Assembly (NCBI GenBank): GCA_001508155.1
Contig: LGFI01000009.1
Span: 25,966 to 89,965, forward strand
DNA: 64,000 nt
Origin: Acetothermia bacterium 64_32
GTDB lineage: Bacteria; Bipolaricaulota; Bipolaricaulia; Bipolaricaulales; Bipolaricaulaceae
Direction of reading: 5' to 3'
Positions 52,147 through 61,126 of this stretch are shown here, in pieces (position 1 is the first letter of the stretch; every line of letters begins with the position of its first letter). Position numbers and translations under genes: made by a program. The notes beneath the pieces were generated by a model. It had not been told where the DNA came from. It saw nothing but the letters and a program-made list of their open reading frames with translations, and did not search any database.

Positions 52147-52623
52147 TCAGTCCCGCCTCCATACCAGCCGTACCAGGGGCTCCCCCTCGGCCTGGTGGAT
52201 GGAGAGTTCCCCCTTATGGGCTGCTTGGATGGCCTTGCCGAGCCTGCGGGCCAGGTGGGGGGTGGTGGTGGCGATCTCCACCTCGCCGTCCTTGGGCTCG
52301 ATCCACAGGATGCGGTGCAGGGGCCTTGTCCGCCTGGCCTCCTCCTCTTGGTTTTTCACCAGGTTCAGGATCTCCTGCCAGCGCCCTTGCCAGTAGGTCC
52401 CCTGGAGCAGGACGTAACCCCCCGGGTAGCGGTCGATCTCCCGCCGGCAGGCCGGGCAGATGGCCCGGTCGGCCCCCGGGGGGGCCTCCTCCGCCCACTG
52501 CCAGTGGCCGTCGCGATAGATGAGACCACAGCGCTCACATACGGTGGGCTCACGGTGCTTTTTCCCTTCATAATAGGGGTTGTCCGATTCCCAGCCCACC
52601 TGCCCGCGTCTTTCACCCGGCAC
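52147..52623 (-). CDS. Zinc-ribbon protein of the BCAM0308-like / NMD3-like type
   Basis: Protein of 158 residues. Two Cys pairs, CERCGLIY near residue 30 and [16 protein letters not shown] near 57, form a zinc ribbon like that of NMD3-type proteins. The rest ([44 protein letters not shown]) resembles proteins annotated as BCAM0308 family. The function is unknown; the similarity to the Nmd3 export adaptor suggests RNA or ribosome contact, but that is speculative. It overlaps acpP by 11 bases and precedes asnS, so it is cotranscribed. Confidence 0.7.
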   Translation of the reverse strand: MPGERRGQVGWESDNPYYEGKKHREPTVCERCGLIYRDGHWQWAEEAPPGADRAICPACRREIDRYPGGYVLLQGTYWQGRWQEILNLVKNQEEEARRTRPLHRILWIEPKDGEVEIATTTPHLARRLGKAIQAAHKGELSIHQAEGEPLVRLVWRRD

Positions 52624-52876
52624 CCTGCTCTCCCTCCTTCTCCTGAACCAGCCGCTCTATATAGGCGATGGCCTCACCCACCGTTTGGATCTTCTCCGCA
52701 TCCTCGTCCGGGATCTCAATGCCGAACTCGTCCTCGAACTCCATGATCAGCTCCGCCGTGTCCAGGGAGTCGGCCCCAAGATCGTCCACAAAAGAGGCCT
52801 CGTCCGTTACCTCCTCCAGGTCGGCCATGAGCTGCTCGGCGATGATTTCACGTACCCGATCGGCAATTTCACTCAT
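52613..52876 (-). CDS. acpP: Acyl carrier protein
   Basis: Carries growing acyl chains in fatty-acid synthesis on a phosphopantetheine arm. The 87-residue acidic protein has the modified serine in [20 protein letters not shown] (Ser in DSLD) and helices [15 protein letters not shown] and [17 protein letters not shown] typical of AcpP. ATG 52876 lies 9 bases after AGGAGGT; the in-frame GTG at 52885 sits within that ribosome site. It is last of the plsX-fabH-fabD-fabG-acpP run. Confidence 0.97.
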   Translation of the reverse strand: MSEIADRVREIIAEQLMADLEEVTDEASFVDDLGADSLDTAELIMEFEDEFGIEIPDEDAEKIQTVGEAIAYIERLVQEKEGEQGAG

Positions 52877-52909
52877 CTTTTCCACACCTCCTGAGATGGC
52901 TTTTTCTGG

Positions 52910-53629
52910 TCACTCGCACGGCACAAGTCCTCCGTCCACGTAGAAGACGTGCCCAGTTATATAAGAGGCCTTGGGGGAAAGCAAGAATGCGATCAGCTCC
53001 GCCACCTCCTCGGGTTTGCCCGCCCGCCCCAGGGGGATCCGGGCCAGGTACCCCTCCCGGACCTTGGGGGGGAGGGAGGCGGTCATGGGGGTGTCGATGA
53101 ACCCCGGGGCCACCGCGTTGACCCGGATGCCCCACGGCCCGGCCTCCTGGGCCAGGGTCCTCGTCAAGGCCACCAGGCCGGCCTTGGCGGCAGCGTAGTT
53201 GGCCTGTCCTACGTTTCCGGTCAACCCCACCACCGAGGTGACGAAAACCATGGCCCCTTTTCGGGCCCTGGCCATCACCCGCAGGGCCTCCCGGGCACAT
53301 AGGTACCCCCCGGTGAGGTGGCTTTGCAGCACTTCCTCCCACTCCTCCGGGCCCATGCGCAAAAGGAGCCTATCTTTCGTATGCCCGGCCGCATGGACCA
53401 GATAGTCAAGCCCCCCTCCCCAATCCAGGGCGGCTTGGAAGGCGGAACTCACGGCTTCCCTTTGACCCACATCGCACTGGACGAACTTGGCGTTCTTCCC
53501 AAGCAAGCCTTCCGCCGCCCTCCCCCGGGATTCGCTCCGGCCGAGGATCACCACCCTCCCACCGCTCTCCACAAGCAGCTGGGCGGTCGCCAGGCCGATC
53601 CCGGAGGTCCCCCCGGTGATCACCGCCAC
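52910..53629 (-). CDS. fabG: 3-oxoacyl-ACP reductase
   Basis: NADPH-dependent ketoreductase of fatty-acid elongation, 239 residues, SDR fold. [17 protein letters not shown] at the start binds the cofactor; the catalytic set is Ser in [11 protein letters not shown] near residue 132, YxxxK in [12 protein letters not shown] near 147, then [13 protein letters not shown]. The end [12 protein letters not shown] is typical FabG. It starts at GTG 53629, with GAGGG of the preceding gene's end as ribosome site. Confidence 0.95.
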   Translation of the reverse strand: MAVITGGTSGIGLATAQLLVESGGRVVILGRSESRGRAAEGLLGKNAKFVQCDVGQREAVSSAFQAALDWGGGLDYLVHAAGHTKDRLLLRMGPEEWEEVLQSHLTGGYLCAREALRVMARARKGAMVFVTSVVGLTGNVGQANYAAAKAGLVALTRTLAQEAGPWGIRVNAVAPGFIDTPMTASLPPKVREGYLARIPLGRAGKPEEVAELIAFLLSPKASYITGHVFYVDGGLVPCE

Positions 53630-53636
53630 CTTGCCC

Positions 53637-54521
53637 TCAAACGTCCCCCATCACCTCCTTAAGGGCCAGGAAGCGTATCCCCAGCTTGGACCTCTTGCCA
53701 AGTCGGGAAAGGACCTCGCCAGGGCCCACCTCCCAGGCCTCCTTCACCCCCAGGCCCTCCAGGGATCTTAGGGTCTTCGTCCACAGTACCGGGGACGTCA
53801 TCTGCCGGGCAAGGAGCACCTTGATCGCCTCGGGGGCGGACTCCTTTTCCCCTGAGACGCTGGAGATGAACGTGAGGCGGGGCCGGCTGAACTCCACCTC
53901 TTCGATGGCCCGGGCCAACTCCCCTTCGGCCTCGGCCATGTAAGGGGAGTGAAACGGCCCTGCTACCTTTAAGGGGATCGCCTTTCCGCCGAGCCGCTCG
54001 GCTAGCTCCGCCGCCTTTTTCAGGGAAGGTCCTTCACCGGAGATCACCACCTGCCCCGGGGCGTTGAGGTTGGCCACATAGCAGCCCGCCTGGCTTGCGA
54101 GCTCCGCCACCTGCTCCTCCGAAAGGCCCAGGATGGCCGTCATCCCGCCGGAGACGGTCATCGCAGCCCGCTCCATTAGCCTTCCCCGCAGGGCGACAAG
54201 CCCGAAGGCAACCGGCCAGGGGATGACCCCCGCCGCGGCCAGGGCGGCGAACTCCCCCAGGGAATGGCCGGCCACACAGGTTGGCTCCCTTCCCAGGCGG
54301 GAAAGGGCTTCACAAGCGAGCCACTCCACAAGGAGGATCGCCGGCTGGACCACGGCGGTCCTGGAAAGCTGTTCCGGCTCTTCCAGGATGATCCTTTTCA
54401 AGGGGAGGCTGGCGGCACGCTCGGCGGTGGCGACCATTCCCCTGGCCCAGGGTTCAGAAAGGAGCCTTTTCCCCATCCCCGGGCATTGAGAACCTTGTCC
54501 GGGGAAAAGGTATGCTACCAC
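53637..54521 (-). CDS. fabD: Malonyl-CoA:ACP transacylase
   Basis: Loads malonate onto acyl carrier protein. The 294-residue protein has [15 protein letters not shown] at the N-terminus, the nucleophile in [10 protein letters not shown] near residue 85, the arginine in [11 protein letters not shown] near 110, the histidine in [10 protein letters not shown] near 190, and GPGEVLSRL at the end. GTG 54521 overlaps the FabH stop (GTGGTAG). It lies in the standard place between fabH and fabG. Confidence 0.96.
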   Translation of the reverse strand: MVAYLFPGQGSQCPGMGKRLLSEPWARGMVATAERAASLPLKRIILEEPEQLSRTAVVQPAILLVEWLACEALSRLGREPTCVAGHSLGEFAALAAAGVIPWPVAFGLVALRGRLMERAAMTVSGGMTAILGLSEEQVAELASQAGCYVANLNAPGQVVISGEGPSLKKAAELAERLGGKAIPLKVAGPFHSPYMAEAEGELARAIEEVEFSRPRLTFISSVSGEKESAPEAIKVLLARQMTSPVLWTKTLRSLEGLGVKEAWEVGPGEVLSRLGKRSKLGIRFLALKEVMGDV

Positions 54522-55498
54522 CTGAGCACCACCGTCCCGTAGGCCGCGCCGGCCCCGAAGGCCGTGAGGGCCACGATCTCTCCCTCCTTGAGCTTCCCGG
54601 CCCGCACGAGTTCGTCCAGGGCGATGGGGATGGAGGCGGTGGAGGTGTTGGCCACCCGGTCGATGTTGACCACCACCCGCTCCTTGGGGACGCCTAGTTT
54701 TGCGGCCAGGGGTCTGATGATCCTGAGGTTTGCCTGGTGGGGGATGAGCCAGTCGATGTCCTTTGGGGAAAGGCCGGCTTGCGCCAGGGCCTCCCGGGTG
54801 GCCCGCTCCATCATCGGGACCGCGGCCCGGAACACACCCTCTCCCTCCATCTTCAGGAAGTGCAGCCCCTTTTTCACCGTCTCCTCCGAGGCGGGGAGCC
54901 TCACCCCCCCGGCCTCGATCCGCAGGAGAGCGAGTTTATCCGCGTCCCCGTGCAGGGATACCCCTAGGATCCCAGCCTCCCCGCAAGAAGGCTCCAAAAC
55001 CACCGCCCCCGCCCCATCCCCAAAGAGCACGCATGTGCGCCGGTCCTTCCAGTCCACGAACCTGGACAGGGCTTCGATCCCCACCACCACCGCCCTGCGG
55101 AAAAGCCCAGCGGAGATCGCCCCCGCTGCCAAGGCCATTCCGTACACGAACCCAGCGCACCCCGCCTTCAGGTCCATGAAGGCCGGCTCCCCGGGAAGCC
55201 CGAGCCCGGCCACTATGTGCGGCGCGGTCCCCGGGATGGGCTGCTCCGGCACGTTGGTGGCCGCGATCAAGAGGTCCACCTGCTGGTGGTCGACCCCGGC
55301 TTCTGCCAAGGCCGCCCGGGCCGCGACCACCCCCATCCCCGCCGGGGGCTCCCCCTCCGGAAGCAGGTGGCGCTTTCTTATCCCGGTACGGCTCCGGATC
55401 CACTCGTCGCTGGTGTCCACAAAACGGGCAAGATCGTCATTGGTGAGACATCTTTCAGGGAGGAAGGCCCCCGTGCCCGTGACCCTGACCTTAAGCAC
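54515..55498 (-). CDS. fabH: 3-oxoacyl-ACP synthase III
   Basis: Starts fatty-acid synthesis by condensing acetyl-CoA (or branched acyl-CoA) with malonyl-ACP. The active-site Cys-His-Asn triad is present: DLKAGCAGFVYGMALA near residue 110, LIPHQANLRII near 250 and NIDRVANTSTASIPIAL near 280. The 327 residues are about the usual size. I start it at GTG 55498, one base after the PlsX stop; TTG 55528 is an alternative that would overlap PlsX. Confidence 0.95.
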   Translation of the reverse strand: MLKVRVTGTGAFLPERCLTNDDLARFVDTSDEWIRSRTGIRKRHLLPEGEPPAGMGVVAARAALAEAGVDHQQVDLLIAATNVPEQPIPGTAPHIVAGLGLPGEPAFMDLKAGCAGFVYGMALAAGAISAGLFRRAVVVGIEALSRFVDWKDRRTCVLFGDGAGAVVLEPSCGEAGILGVSLHGDADKLALLRIEAGGVRLPASEETVKKGLHFLKMEGEGVFRAAVPMMERATREALAQAGLSPKDIDWLIPHQANLRIIRPLAAKLGVPKERVVVNIDRVANTSTASIPIALDELVRAGKLKEGEIVALTAFGAGAAYGTVVLRW

Positions 55499-55499
55499 C

Positions 55500-56477
55500 T
55501 TAAGAAAGTCGGGACGAGATCCGACCAACCAGGTCGGCCTTCGCTGACCAGAAGGTCCTCTCCACCGCCGCCTCCATGGCGGAGGCGGAGGAACGGCCGT
55601 GGGCTACCATCACCAGCCCCTTTACCCCCAAAAGCGGCGCCCCATTGTAGCGATCATAGCGCATGCTGCCAGCCAGCCGGCGGAGGACCGGGGAAAGGAG
55701 CCCGGCCCCAAGGCGGCCCCGCCACGAGGCCCTGACCCCATCCTTGAGGGAGGCCCAAACGGCCTCCGCCCCCCCCTCCAGCGCCTTGATCGTGAGGTTG
55801 CCGGCAAAACCACCGCTCACCACGATGTCCACCGGGCGTTTTGTCAAAAGGTCGTGTGGCTCCACGTTGCCCACGAAGTCCGGACGCTCCGAAAGGAGGC
55901 GATGGGCCGTCCGAACCAGCTTGTCCCCCTTGATACTCTCCTCCCCGATGGAAAGCAACCCGAGCCTCGGCTCCGGGATCCCCAGCACTTCCTGGGCATA
56001 CACACACCCCATGTCAGCGAACTGCAGTAGGTGCTCCGGCTTGGGGTCCGCCGTGGCCCCGGCGTCTATCAGCAAAAGCTCCCTCCCCTTCAGGCTGGGA
56101 ATGGAGGCGCAGATGCCGGGGCGTTTTATCCCCGGGATCCGCCCCAAGACCAAAAGGGCCGCCGCCACCACCGCCCCCGTGTTCCCCGGGGACAGGAAGG
56201 CCTCCGCCTTCCCTTGGGCCACCAGCTCCAACCCTCGGAGGATGGAGCTGTTCTTCATCCGGATGGCCTGGACCGGGGGGGTATCCTGGGGGACGAACTC
56301 CTCACAGTCGAGGACTTCAGCGTGGGCGTCCTGGGGAAGATGGGGTTCGATCAGCCGCCTCCTCCCGGCCAGGATGAGGTGCACAGGAAGCCTCTCGGCG
56401 GCGGCCAGCGCCCCGGTCAAAAGCTCCTCTGGGGGCCGGTCCACCCCCATCACGTCCACCACGATGCGAATGGCCAT
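55500..56477 (-). CDS. plsX: Phosphate acyltransferase PlsX
   Basis: Makes acyl-phosphate from acyl-ACP for phosphatidic-acid synthesis, as a peripheral membrane enzyme. The 325-residue protein has IVVDVMGVDRPPEELLTGAL at the start (usual form DAMGGD), SPGNTGAVVAAALLVLGRIPGI near 95, LLLIDAGATADPKPEHLLQFA near 130, and SGGFAGNLTIKALEG near 225. Family-typical YNGAPLLGVKGLVMVAHG is near 280. The start is ATG 56477. It heads the fatty-acid operon and lies 47 bases after the tRNA. Confidence 0.95.
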   Translation of the reverse strand: MAIRIVVDVMGVDRPPEELLTGALAAAERLPVHLILAGRRRLIEPHLPQDAHAEVLDCEEFVPQDTPPVQAIRMKNSSILRGLELVAQGKAEAFLSPGNTGAVVAAALLVLGRIPGIKRPGICASIPSLKGRELLLIDAGATADPKPEHLLQFADMGCVYAQEVLGIPEPRLGLLSIGEESIKGDKLVRTAHRLLSERPDFVGNVEPHDLLTKRPVDIVVSGGFAGNLTIKALEGGAEAVWASLKDGVRASWRGRLGAGLLSPVLRRLAGSMRYDRYNGAPLLGVKGLVMVAHGRSSASAMEAAVERTFWSAKADLVGRISSRLS

Positions 56478-56523
56478 AAAAATTACACCCCAAAAGCTAA
56501 GCCTTTTGGGGACCACTTCACTG

Positions 56524-56609
56524 TGCCGAGGGTGGGATTTGAACCCACACGGGCCTTAAAGCCCACTGCCCCCTCAAGACAGCGCGTCTGCCAATTCCGC
56601 CACCTCGGC
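56524..56609 (-). tRNA. tRNA-Leu (anticodon GAG)
   Basis: An 86-nt class II tRNA. The acceptor is GCCGAGG/CCTCGGC with discriminator A; the D-arm holds AATTGGCAGACGC; the anticodon stem CTGTC/GGCAG carries loop TTGAGGG (anticodon GAG, reading CUC/CUU); a long variable arm GTGGGCTTTAAGGCCCGT follows; the T-arm is GTGGGTTCAAATCCCAC. CCA is not encoded. It lies just upstream of plsX. Confidence 0.97.
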
Positions 56610-56685
56610 CCAAGGGCATGTTAGCCGTAAAGCCCCTTGCCGTCAAGGGTTGCCTTGCCCCAAAGGGCGGGTTAGCCTGGGGGAT

Positions 56686-57570
56686 GTGAGCGTGAGGTTT
56701 GGGGTTTACTCCGGGGACCCACTGGCGGTGGAACGGGCCCTGGTTCGGAGGCTCTCCCAGCTGGGGGAGGTAGAGCGGGTGACCCTGTTCGGGGACGAGC
56801 TGGAGCTGGGCCGGCTCCTCTCCGAGCTCGGCACTCGGGGGCTGTTCGGCGGGGAGAAGGCGGTGGTGGTGCGCAGGGCGGACCCCATCGCGGGCCAGGC
56901 GCGCCTGGCCGAGGCCCTGCGCCGCGGCCCCCCCCCGGGAACCGCCCTGTTCTTGGTGGGCCAGGAGCTCAAGGGGCCGTTGGTTAAATTGGCTGAGGAA
57001 TCCATCTATTTCCCTACCCCTACGGGTCGGGCCCTGAAGCGGCTGGCGGGGGAGCTCCTCGTCCAGGCCGGGCTTGAGGCACGACCAGAGCTGGTGGAGC
57101 TCCTGGTAGAGGCGGCCGGCGGGGACACCCTGCACCTGGCAAGCGAGGTGGAAAAGCTCTCCTTGTGGAACGACAGCCCCCTCCCTCAAAACGAGCTCCC
57201 CAGGCTGCTTTTCTTCTTCGAGCCCACCCCCTATGCCTTCTTGGACGCGCTGGGAAAACGGCTCGTCCCGGCCTCTCTGGCCGAGCTCCGCCGGCTTCTT
57301 TCCTCAGGCTGGGACCCGTTTAGGCTCTTCTTCCTGGTCATCTCCCACCTGCGGACGCTCCTCTCCGTCCGGGCGGCCTGGGAGGAGGGAAGGCAGCCTC
57401 CTGGCCCGGATTGGCTGATCCGCAAACGCCTGGCGCAGGCCCGCCTCTTCCCTCAGCCGGAACTGATCAGGCTCCTCGGCAGGCTCCAAGAGCTCGACCT
57501 CAAGATAAAGACGGGCGCCCTCACCCCCCAGGGCGCCCTGGAGCTATTTATCCTTGAGCTTTCACCCTGA
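56686..57570 (+). CDS. holA: DNA polymerase III delta subunit
   Basis: Clamp-loader subunit that opens the sliding clamp. The 294-residue protein fits the bacterial HolA pattern: VYSGDPLAVERALVRRL, a LFGDELELGRLLSEL segment, GLFGGEKAVVVRRAD near residue 55, YFPTPTGRALKRLAGELL near 108, and the helical collar domain WDPFRLFFLVISHLRTLL near 205. As in many HolA proteins, overall conservation is weak. The start is GTG 56686. It is convergent with secD and overlaps its 3' end by 23 bases. Confidence 0.87.
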   Translation: MSVRFGVYSGDPLAVERALVRRLSQLGEVERVTLFGDELELGRLLSELGTRGLFGGEKAVVVRRADPIAGQARLAEALRRGPPPGTALFLVGQELKGPLVKLAEESIYFPTPTGRALKRLAGELLVQAGLEARPELVELLVEAAGGDTLHLASEVEKLSLWNDSPLPQNELPRLLFFFEPTPYAFLDALGKRLVPASLAELRRLLSSGWDPFRLFFLVISHLRTLLSVRAAWEEGRQPPGPDWLIRKRLAQARLFPQPELIRLLGRLQELDLKIKTGALTPQGALELFILELSP

Positions 57571-58900
57571 CCGGGATGCGTTCCCCGATCCCGGTCGTCT
57601 CGAGGAGGAGCCTTGAGGCCACCAGGGCACAGAAGAGCGACCCCGCCACCCCCAGCGCCAGGGTGATGGCGAACCCCTCCACCGGCCCGGAGCCCAGGGA
57701 GAAAAGGATCAGGGCCGTGATGATGGTGGTGAGGTTGGCGTCGAGCAGGGCCGACATGGATTTGGCAAAGCCCCCGTTTATCGCCGCCCGGGCGGGCTTC
57801 CCCGCCCTCCGCTCCTCCTTTATCCGCTCGAAGATGATCACGTCGGCGTCCACAGTCATGCCGATGGTCAGGATGAGGCCGGCGATGCCCGGCATGGTGA
57901 GGGTTGCCCCAAACCCCCTCAGGGCAGCGAACACGATGAGCATGTTCAGGATCAGGGCGGCATCGGCCACCAGCCCCATCCAGCGGTAGTAGACCACCAT
58001 GTACAGGAGCACCAGGATGAAGCTGATCAGGATGGCCATGCTCCCCCGGCGGATGGAGTCCGAGCCCAAAGTGGGCCCCACCGTCTGCTCCTCCAACACC
58101 CCCACCTCGGTGGGTAGGGCCCCAGAGCGCAACACCACGGCCAGGAGCTTCGCCTGGTCGAAGGTGAACCTACCGGTGATGGTGAGGGAGCTCTGCACCT
58201 CCCGCCACCCCTGCTGGGCGGCCTGCTTTGCGGACTCCGAGACCGCCGGGGCAGAGTAAACCACCCCATCCAGCACGATGGCGAGCCGTTCTCCCACCTG
58301 CAGGCGCCTGAGGGCCTCCGCAAACCTCTCGGCCCCAGCCCGGTTGAACTTGAGGGCGATGTAAAGCCCGGGGTTTCTAGGATCGGTCGAGGTGCGCACC
58401 TCCGCGTCGTCCAGCACGTCCCCGGTCACCATGGGCTCCCCCTCCACCAGGTAATAGGTGGCCTCGTCATGGGAGGCGAGGATCTCCTGGGTGGGGGAGG
58501 TCCGCACAAGGTCATCGGGGTTCCCGGCAGAATCGATCACCTTGCGGAACTCCAAAAGGGCGGTGCGGCCAATGAGCTGCCGGGCTTCCGCCGGGTCCTG
58601 CGCCCCGGGGATCTTCACCTCGATCCGGCTCTGCCCCAGGGGCCGGATCTCCACATTGGCAAGGCCGTATTGATCCACCCGCTGTTGAAAGATGGTGACG
58701 ATGCGGTCCACCACGTCCTTGCGCTGGGACTCGCTCATTTGCTCAAGGTCTTTGGCCTCCAGCACCAGCCGCACCCCGCCCTGCAGGTCCAGCCCGAGCT
58801 TGATCACTTCCTGAAGCGGCCAGAAAGGGTACAGGAGCCCCACCGCGGCGAAAAGCACAGCGACCGTGACACCAAAGCGGATCCAGTCGCTCCTCTTCAT
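57548..58900 (-). CDS. secD: Protein translocase subunit SecD
   Basis: Membrane component that uses the proton gradient to help pull proteins through SecYEG. The 450-residue protein has TM1, LGLDLQGGVRLVLEA near residue 37, the periplasmic P1 head (FQQRVDQYGLANVEIRPLG, IEVKIPGAQDP, LIGRTALLEFR), and five C-terminal helices including LILTIGMTVDADVIIFERIKE and SALLDANLTTIITALILF. secF does not follow: the gene ends inside holA's 3' end on the other strand. It lies 10 bases after yajC. Confidence 0.96.
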   Translation of the reverse strand: MKRSDWIRFGVTVAVLFAAVGLLYPFWPLQEVIKLGLDLQGGVRLVLEAKDLEQMSESQRKDVVDRIVTIFQQRVDQYGLANVEIRPLGQSRIEVKIPGAQDPAEARQLIGRTALLEFRKVIDSAGNPDDLVRTSPTQEILASHDEATYYLVEGEPMVTGDVLDDAEVRTSTDPRNPGLYIALKFNRAGAERFAEALRRLQVGERLAIVLDGVVYSAPAVSESAKQAAQQGWREVQSSLTITGRFTFDQAKLLAVVLRSGALPTEVGVLEEQTVGPTLGSDSIRRGSMAILISFILVLLYMVVYYRWMGLVADAALILNMLIVFAALRGFGATLTMPGIAGLILTIGMTVDADVIIFERIKEERRAGKPARAAINGGFAKSMSALLDANLTTIITALILFSLGSGPVEGFAITLALGVAGSLFCALVASRLLLETTGIGERIPVRVKAQG

Positions 58901-58910
58901 CCTCCCTCCC

Positions 58911-59213
58911 TTACTTTTTCACCTTTTCCACGATGCTGGATTTGGAGATGCGGATCTTGGCCCCCTCTTCCAGGGAGAGGATGACGGTACCTTCGTCGAT
59001 CTTCTCGATGGTCCCGTGGATCCCCCCGGCGGTGACCACCCGATCCCCGCGTTTGAGGGAGGAGATGAGCTGCTGGTGTTCCTTTTGGCGGCGCCTTTGC
59101 GGGCGGATGAGAAGGAAATAGAAGATGGCGGCGAACACCACGAGCAGGATGACCAGGGAGATCAGCGACTGGCCTGCCTGGGCGTCCCCAGCGGTCTGAG
59201 CGTAGGCTAGCAT
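58911..59213 (-). CDS. yajC: Preprotein translocase subunit YajC
   Basis: Single-pass inner-membrane accessory protein of the Sec complex, 100 residues. SLVILLVVFAAIFYFLLIRPQRRRQKEH is the membrane helix with its basic flank (seen as ILLVVFAAIFYFLLIRPQRR); the cytosolic part has GDRVVTAGGIHGTIEKID, the family hallmark. It precedes secD, the usual partner. Confidence 0.96.
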   Translation of the reverse strand: MLAYAQTAGDAQAGQSLISLVILLVVFAAIFYFLLIRPQRRRQKEHQQLISSLKRGDRVVTAGGIHGTIEKIDEGTVILSLEEGAKIRISKSSIVEKVKK

Positions 59214-59224
59214 GACATCACCCC

Positions 59225-59719
59225 TTATCCTTTTGTTTTCGCCGTCCTTTCGCCTGCCCTCTCGGCCCTAAGGAGGCGCAACCCCCCCAGGGCGACGAAC
59301 AGCAGGGCCCCCACACCGAGCCCGGCGCTCCAGGCCAGAAGGCCTGCCCCGGAAAGCCCGCGGCCCATCGCCACCAGCTGATGCAGGCAGGCGAAGAGGT
59401 CAAGCCACAGTATACCGTAAAGGGCGGCGGCGAGGTATCTCCTCCCCCCGGCCATGGAAAGCTCGAAGGCCACCGAGGCCGGCGGCACGAGCAGCCAGGC
59501 GTAGGCCGCCGCCCTCGCCCCCACCAGGGACAGCCCCAGGAAAAGCAGGGCGTGCCCGGGCAGGTATCCCACCGCCCTTCCCCCCCGCACTAGGCCGAAG
59601 GTCCAAAGCCCGAGGAGCAGGGCCCCGGCCGCTGCCCGTAGCCCCGGCGGGGCCGGGGACAGCGCGGCCACGAGGACCACCAAAAGGAGGCTCAACGGGT
59701 AGAAGATGGAGGACCTCAT
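59225..59719 (-). CDS. Small integral membrane protein of unknown function
   Basis: A 164-residue protein made almost wholly of hydrophobic segments (about six: LSLLLVVLVAALS, AAAGALLLGLWTFGLV, ALLFLGLSLVGARAAAYAWL, LAAALYGILWLDLFACL, LLAWSAGLGVGALLFVALGG and one shorter) with a basic tail RAERAGERTAKTKG. I do not recognise a family. It overlaps the MgtE stop by ATGA and precedes yajC by 11 bases, so it is in the same transcript. Confidence 0.7.
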   Translation of the reverse strand: MRSSIFYPLSLLLVVLVAALSPAPPGLRAAAGALLLGLWTFGLVRGGRAVGYLPGHALLFLGLSLVGARAAAYAWLLVPPASVAFELSMAGGRRYLAAALYGILWLDLFACLHQLVAMGRGLSGAGLLAWSAGLGVGALLFVALGGLRLLRAERAGERTAKTKG

Positions 59720-61020
59720 AGCCGGTCCAAGAACAACATCCCCAGCCCCAAAAGGAAGAAGAAGCCCAGGGTATCGGTGACGGTGGTGAGGAAGATAGAC
59801 GATGCCAAGGCCGGATCGAGGCGCAGGGCCCGCAGGGTGAGGGGGATCACCGCCCCGGAAACTCCCGCCGCCACCAGGTTGAAAAGCATCGCTAGGAAAG
59901 CCACAAGTCCGAGGTAAAAGCTCCCTTTCCAAACGTAGGCGATCGCCCCTACCGTGGCCCCGACGAGCAGACCATGTAAAAAGCCGAGCAAAAGCTCCTT
60001 CCCCAAAAGACGCCAGCCCTTCCCCTTGGGTACCTCCCCCAGTGCGATCCCGCGGGTGACGATGGTGACCGTCTGCATGCCGGCGTTCCCCCCTTGCCCT
60101 GCGATCACCGGCATGAAGATGGCCAGCGCTGCCACCTTGGCGATCACCGACTCGAATGCCCCCACCACCGAGGCAGCCAGGAAAGCGGTGAGCAGGTTGA
60201 AATAAAGCCAAGGCAGCCTGAGGCGCAGCGACCGCCACCAGGGGGTGTCCACCCGTTCCTCCAAGGGGGCCCCGGCCAGCCGGTAGATGTCCTCGGTGTC
60301 CTCCTCCCTGATGACGTCGATGACATCGTCCACCGTGACGATCCCAAGGAGCTTGCCTTCCTTGTCGATCACCGGGAGAGCGAGGAAGTTGTACTTGTCG
60401 AACGTACGCGCCACCTCCTCCACGTCCATGTCCTCCGGAAGGGCCACGATGTCGGTGCGCATCACCTGGCGGATGGGGGCCTCCGGCCGGGCAAACACCA
60501 GGTCCCGCAGGGAGAGCACCCCGATGAGCCGGCGCTGTTCGTCCACCACGTAGGCGTAGTAGACGGTTTCCATCTCCTCTGCCACCCGGCGCAGGGCCTC
60601 GATGGCGTCCTGACAGGTCATGTCCTTGGGGAGTGCCACCACCTCTGGGGACATGAGCCCCCCGGCGGTGTCGGGGGGATAGGAGAGGAGCTCGGACAGG
60701 GTCTTGGCCTCCCGCTCCTCCAGGCGCCGGAGGATGTCCTGAACGGTCTCCTTGGGGAGCTCAGCCAGGAGATCCACGGCGTCGTCCGGGTCCATGCGCT
60801 GCAGGATCTGGACGGCCTCATCCCGGTTGAGCTCCGCCAGGAGCCGGGCGGCCTCCTCCGGGTCCATCTCCCCCAAGGGCGCGGCGGCCGCCCGCCTGAG
60901 GTAGAGCCGGCGGAGGAGCTCTAGTGCCTCCTCCTCCCGCAGGGCGGCCAACACCTCCGCGACCTCCGCTGGGTGGCGCTTGAGGAGCTCCTGGACCTCC
61001 AGCTTCTCCTCCGGGACCAT
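59716..61020 (-). CDS. mgtE: Magnesium transporter MgtE
   Basis: Homodimeric magnesium channel of 434 residues in the inner membrane. Residues 1-125 are the N-domain (superhelix with repeated LLAELNRDEAVQILQRMDPDDAVDLLAELP units, seen as DEAVQILQRMDPDDAVDLL); 130-250 are two CBS domains (VVALPKDMTCQDAIEAL, YVVDEQRRLIGVLSLRDLV, PVIDKEGKLLGIVTVDDVID). Residues 270-434 are five membrane helices with the pore motif MPVIAGQGGNAGMQT. Cytosolic magnesium closes the channel through the CBS and N domains. It is divergent from clp and heads a four-gene run. Confidence 0.96.
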   Translation of the reverse strand: MVPEEKLEVQELLKRHPAEVAEVLAALREEEALELLRRLYLRRAAAAPLGEMDPEEAARLLAELNRDEAVQILQRMDPDDAVDLLAELPKETVQDILRRLEEREAKTLSELLSYPPDTAGGLMSPEVVALPKDMTCQDAIEALRRVAEEMETVYYAYVVDEQRRLIGVLSLRDLVFARPEAPIRQVMRTDIVALPEDMDVEEVARTFDKYNFLALPVIDKEGKLLGIVTVDDVIDVIREEDTEDIYRLAGAPLEERVDTPWWRSLRLRLPWLYFNLLTAFLAASVVGAFESVIAKVAALAIFMPVIAGQGGNAGMQTVTIVTRGIALGEVPKGKGWRLLGKELLLGFLHGLLVGATVGAIAYVWKGSFYLGLVAFLAMLFNLVAAGVSGAVIPLTLRALRLDPALASSIFLTTVTDTLGFFFLLGLGMLFLDRL

Positions 61021-61060
61021 ACCGCCACTATACCAAAAGGACTAGGGGGCACCCAAGGGG

Positions 61061-61115
61061 TTGCCGGACGGACCGCCCGAGGTATAATTTAGCAGTCAAA
61101 AGATAAGATTGCTAA
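61061..61115 (+). promoter_or_regulatory. Promoter with a CIRCE element before the Clp ATPase gene
   Basis: TTGCCG (61061-61066), 16 bases, TATAAT (61083-61088). Directly downstream at 61089-61115 is TTAGCAGTC-N9-GATTGCTAA, matching the CIRCE operator TTAGCACTC-N9-GAGTGCTAA in 8 of 9 bases of each arm with the exact 9-base spacer. HrcA binding there would cover the start of transcription. hrcA itself is not in this window. Confidence 0.85.
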
Positions 61116-61126
61116 GTTGAGGGAAG

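Noticed and set aside
56524..56609. tRNA-Ser as an alternative class II tRNA
   Set aside because: The anticodon loop TTGAGGG gives GAG, a leucine anticodon, and the acceptor/D-arm pattern is that of tRNA-Leu.
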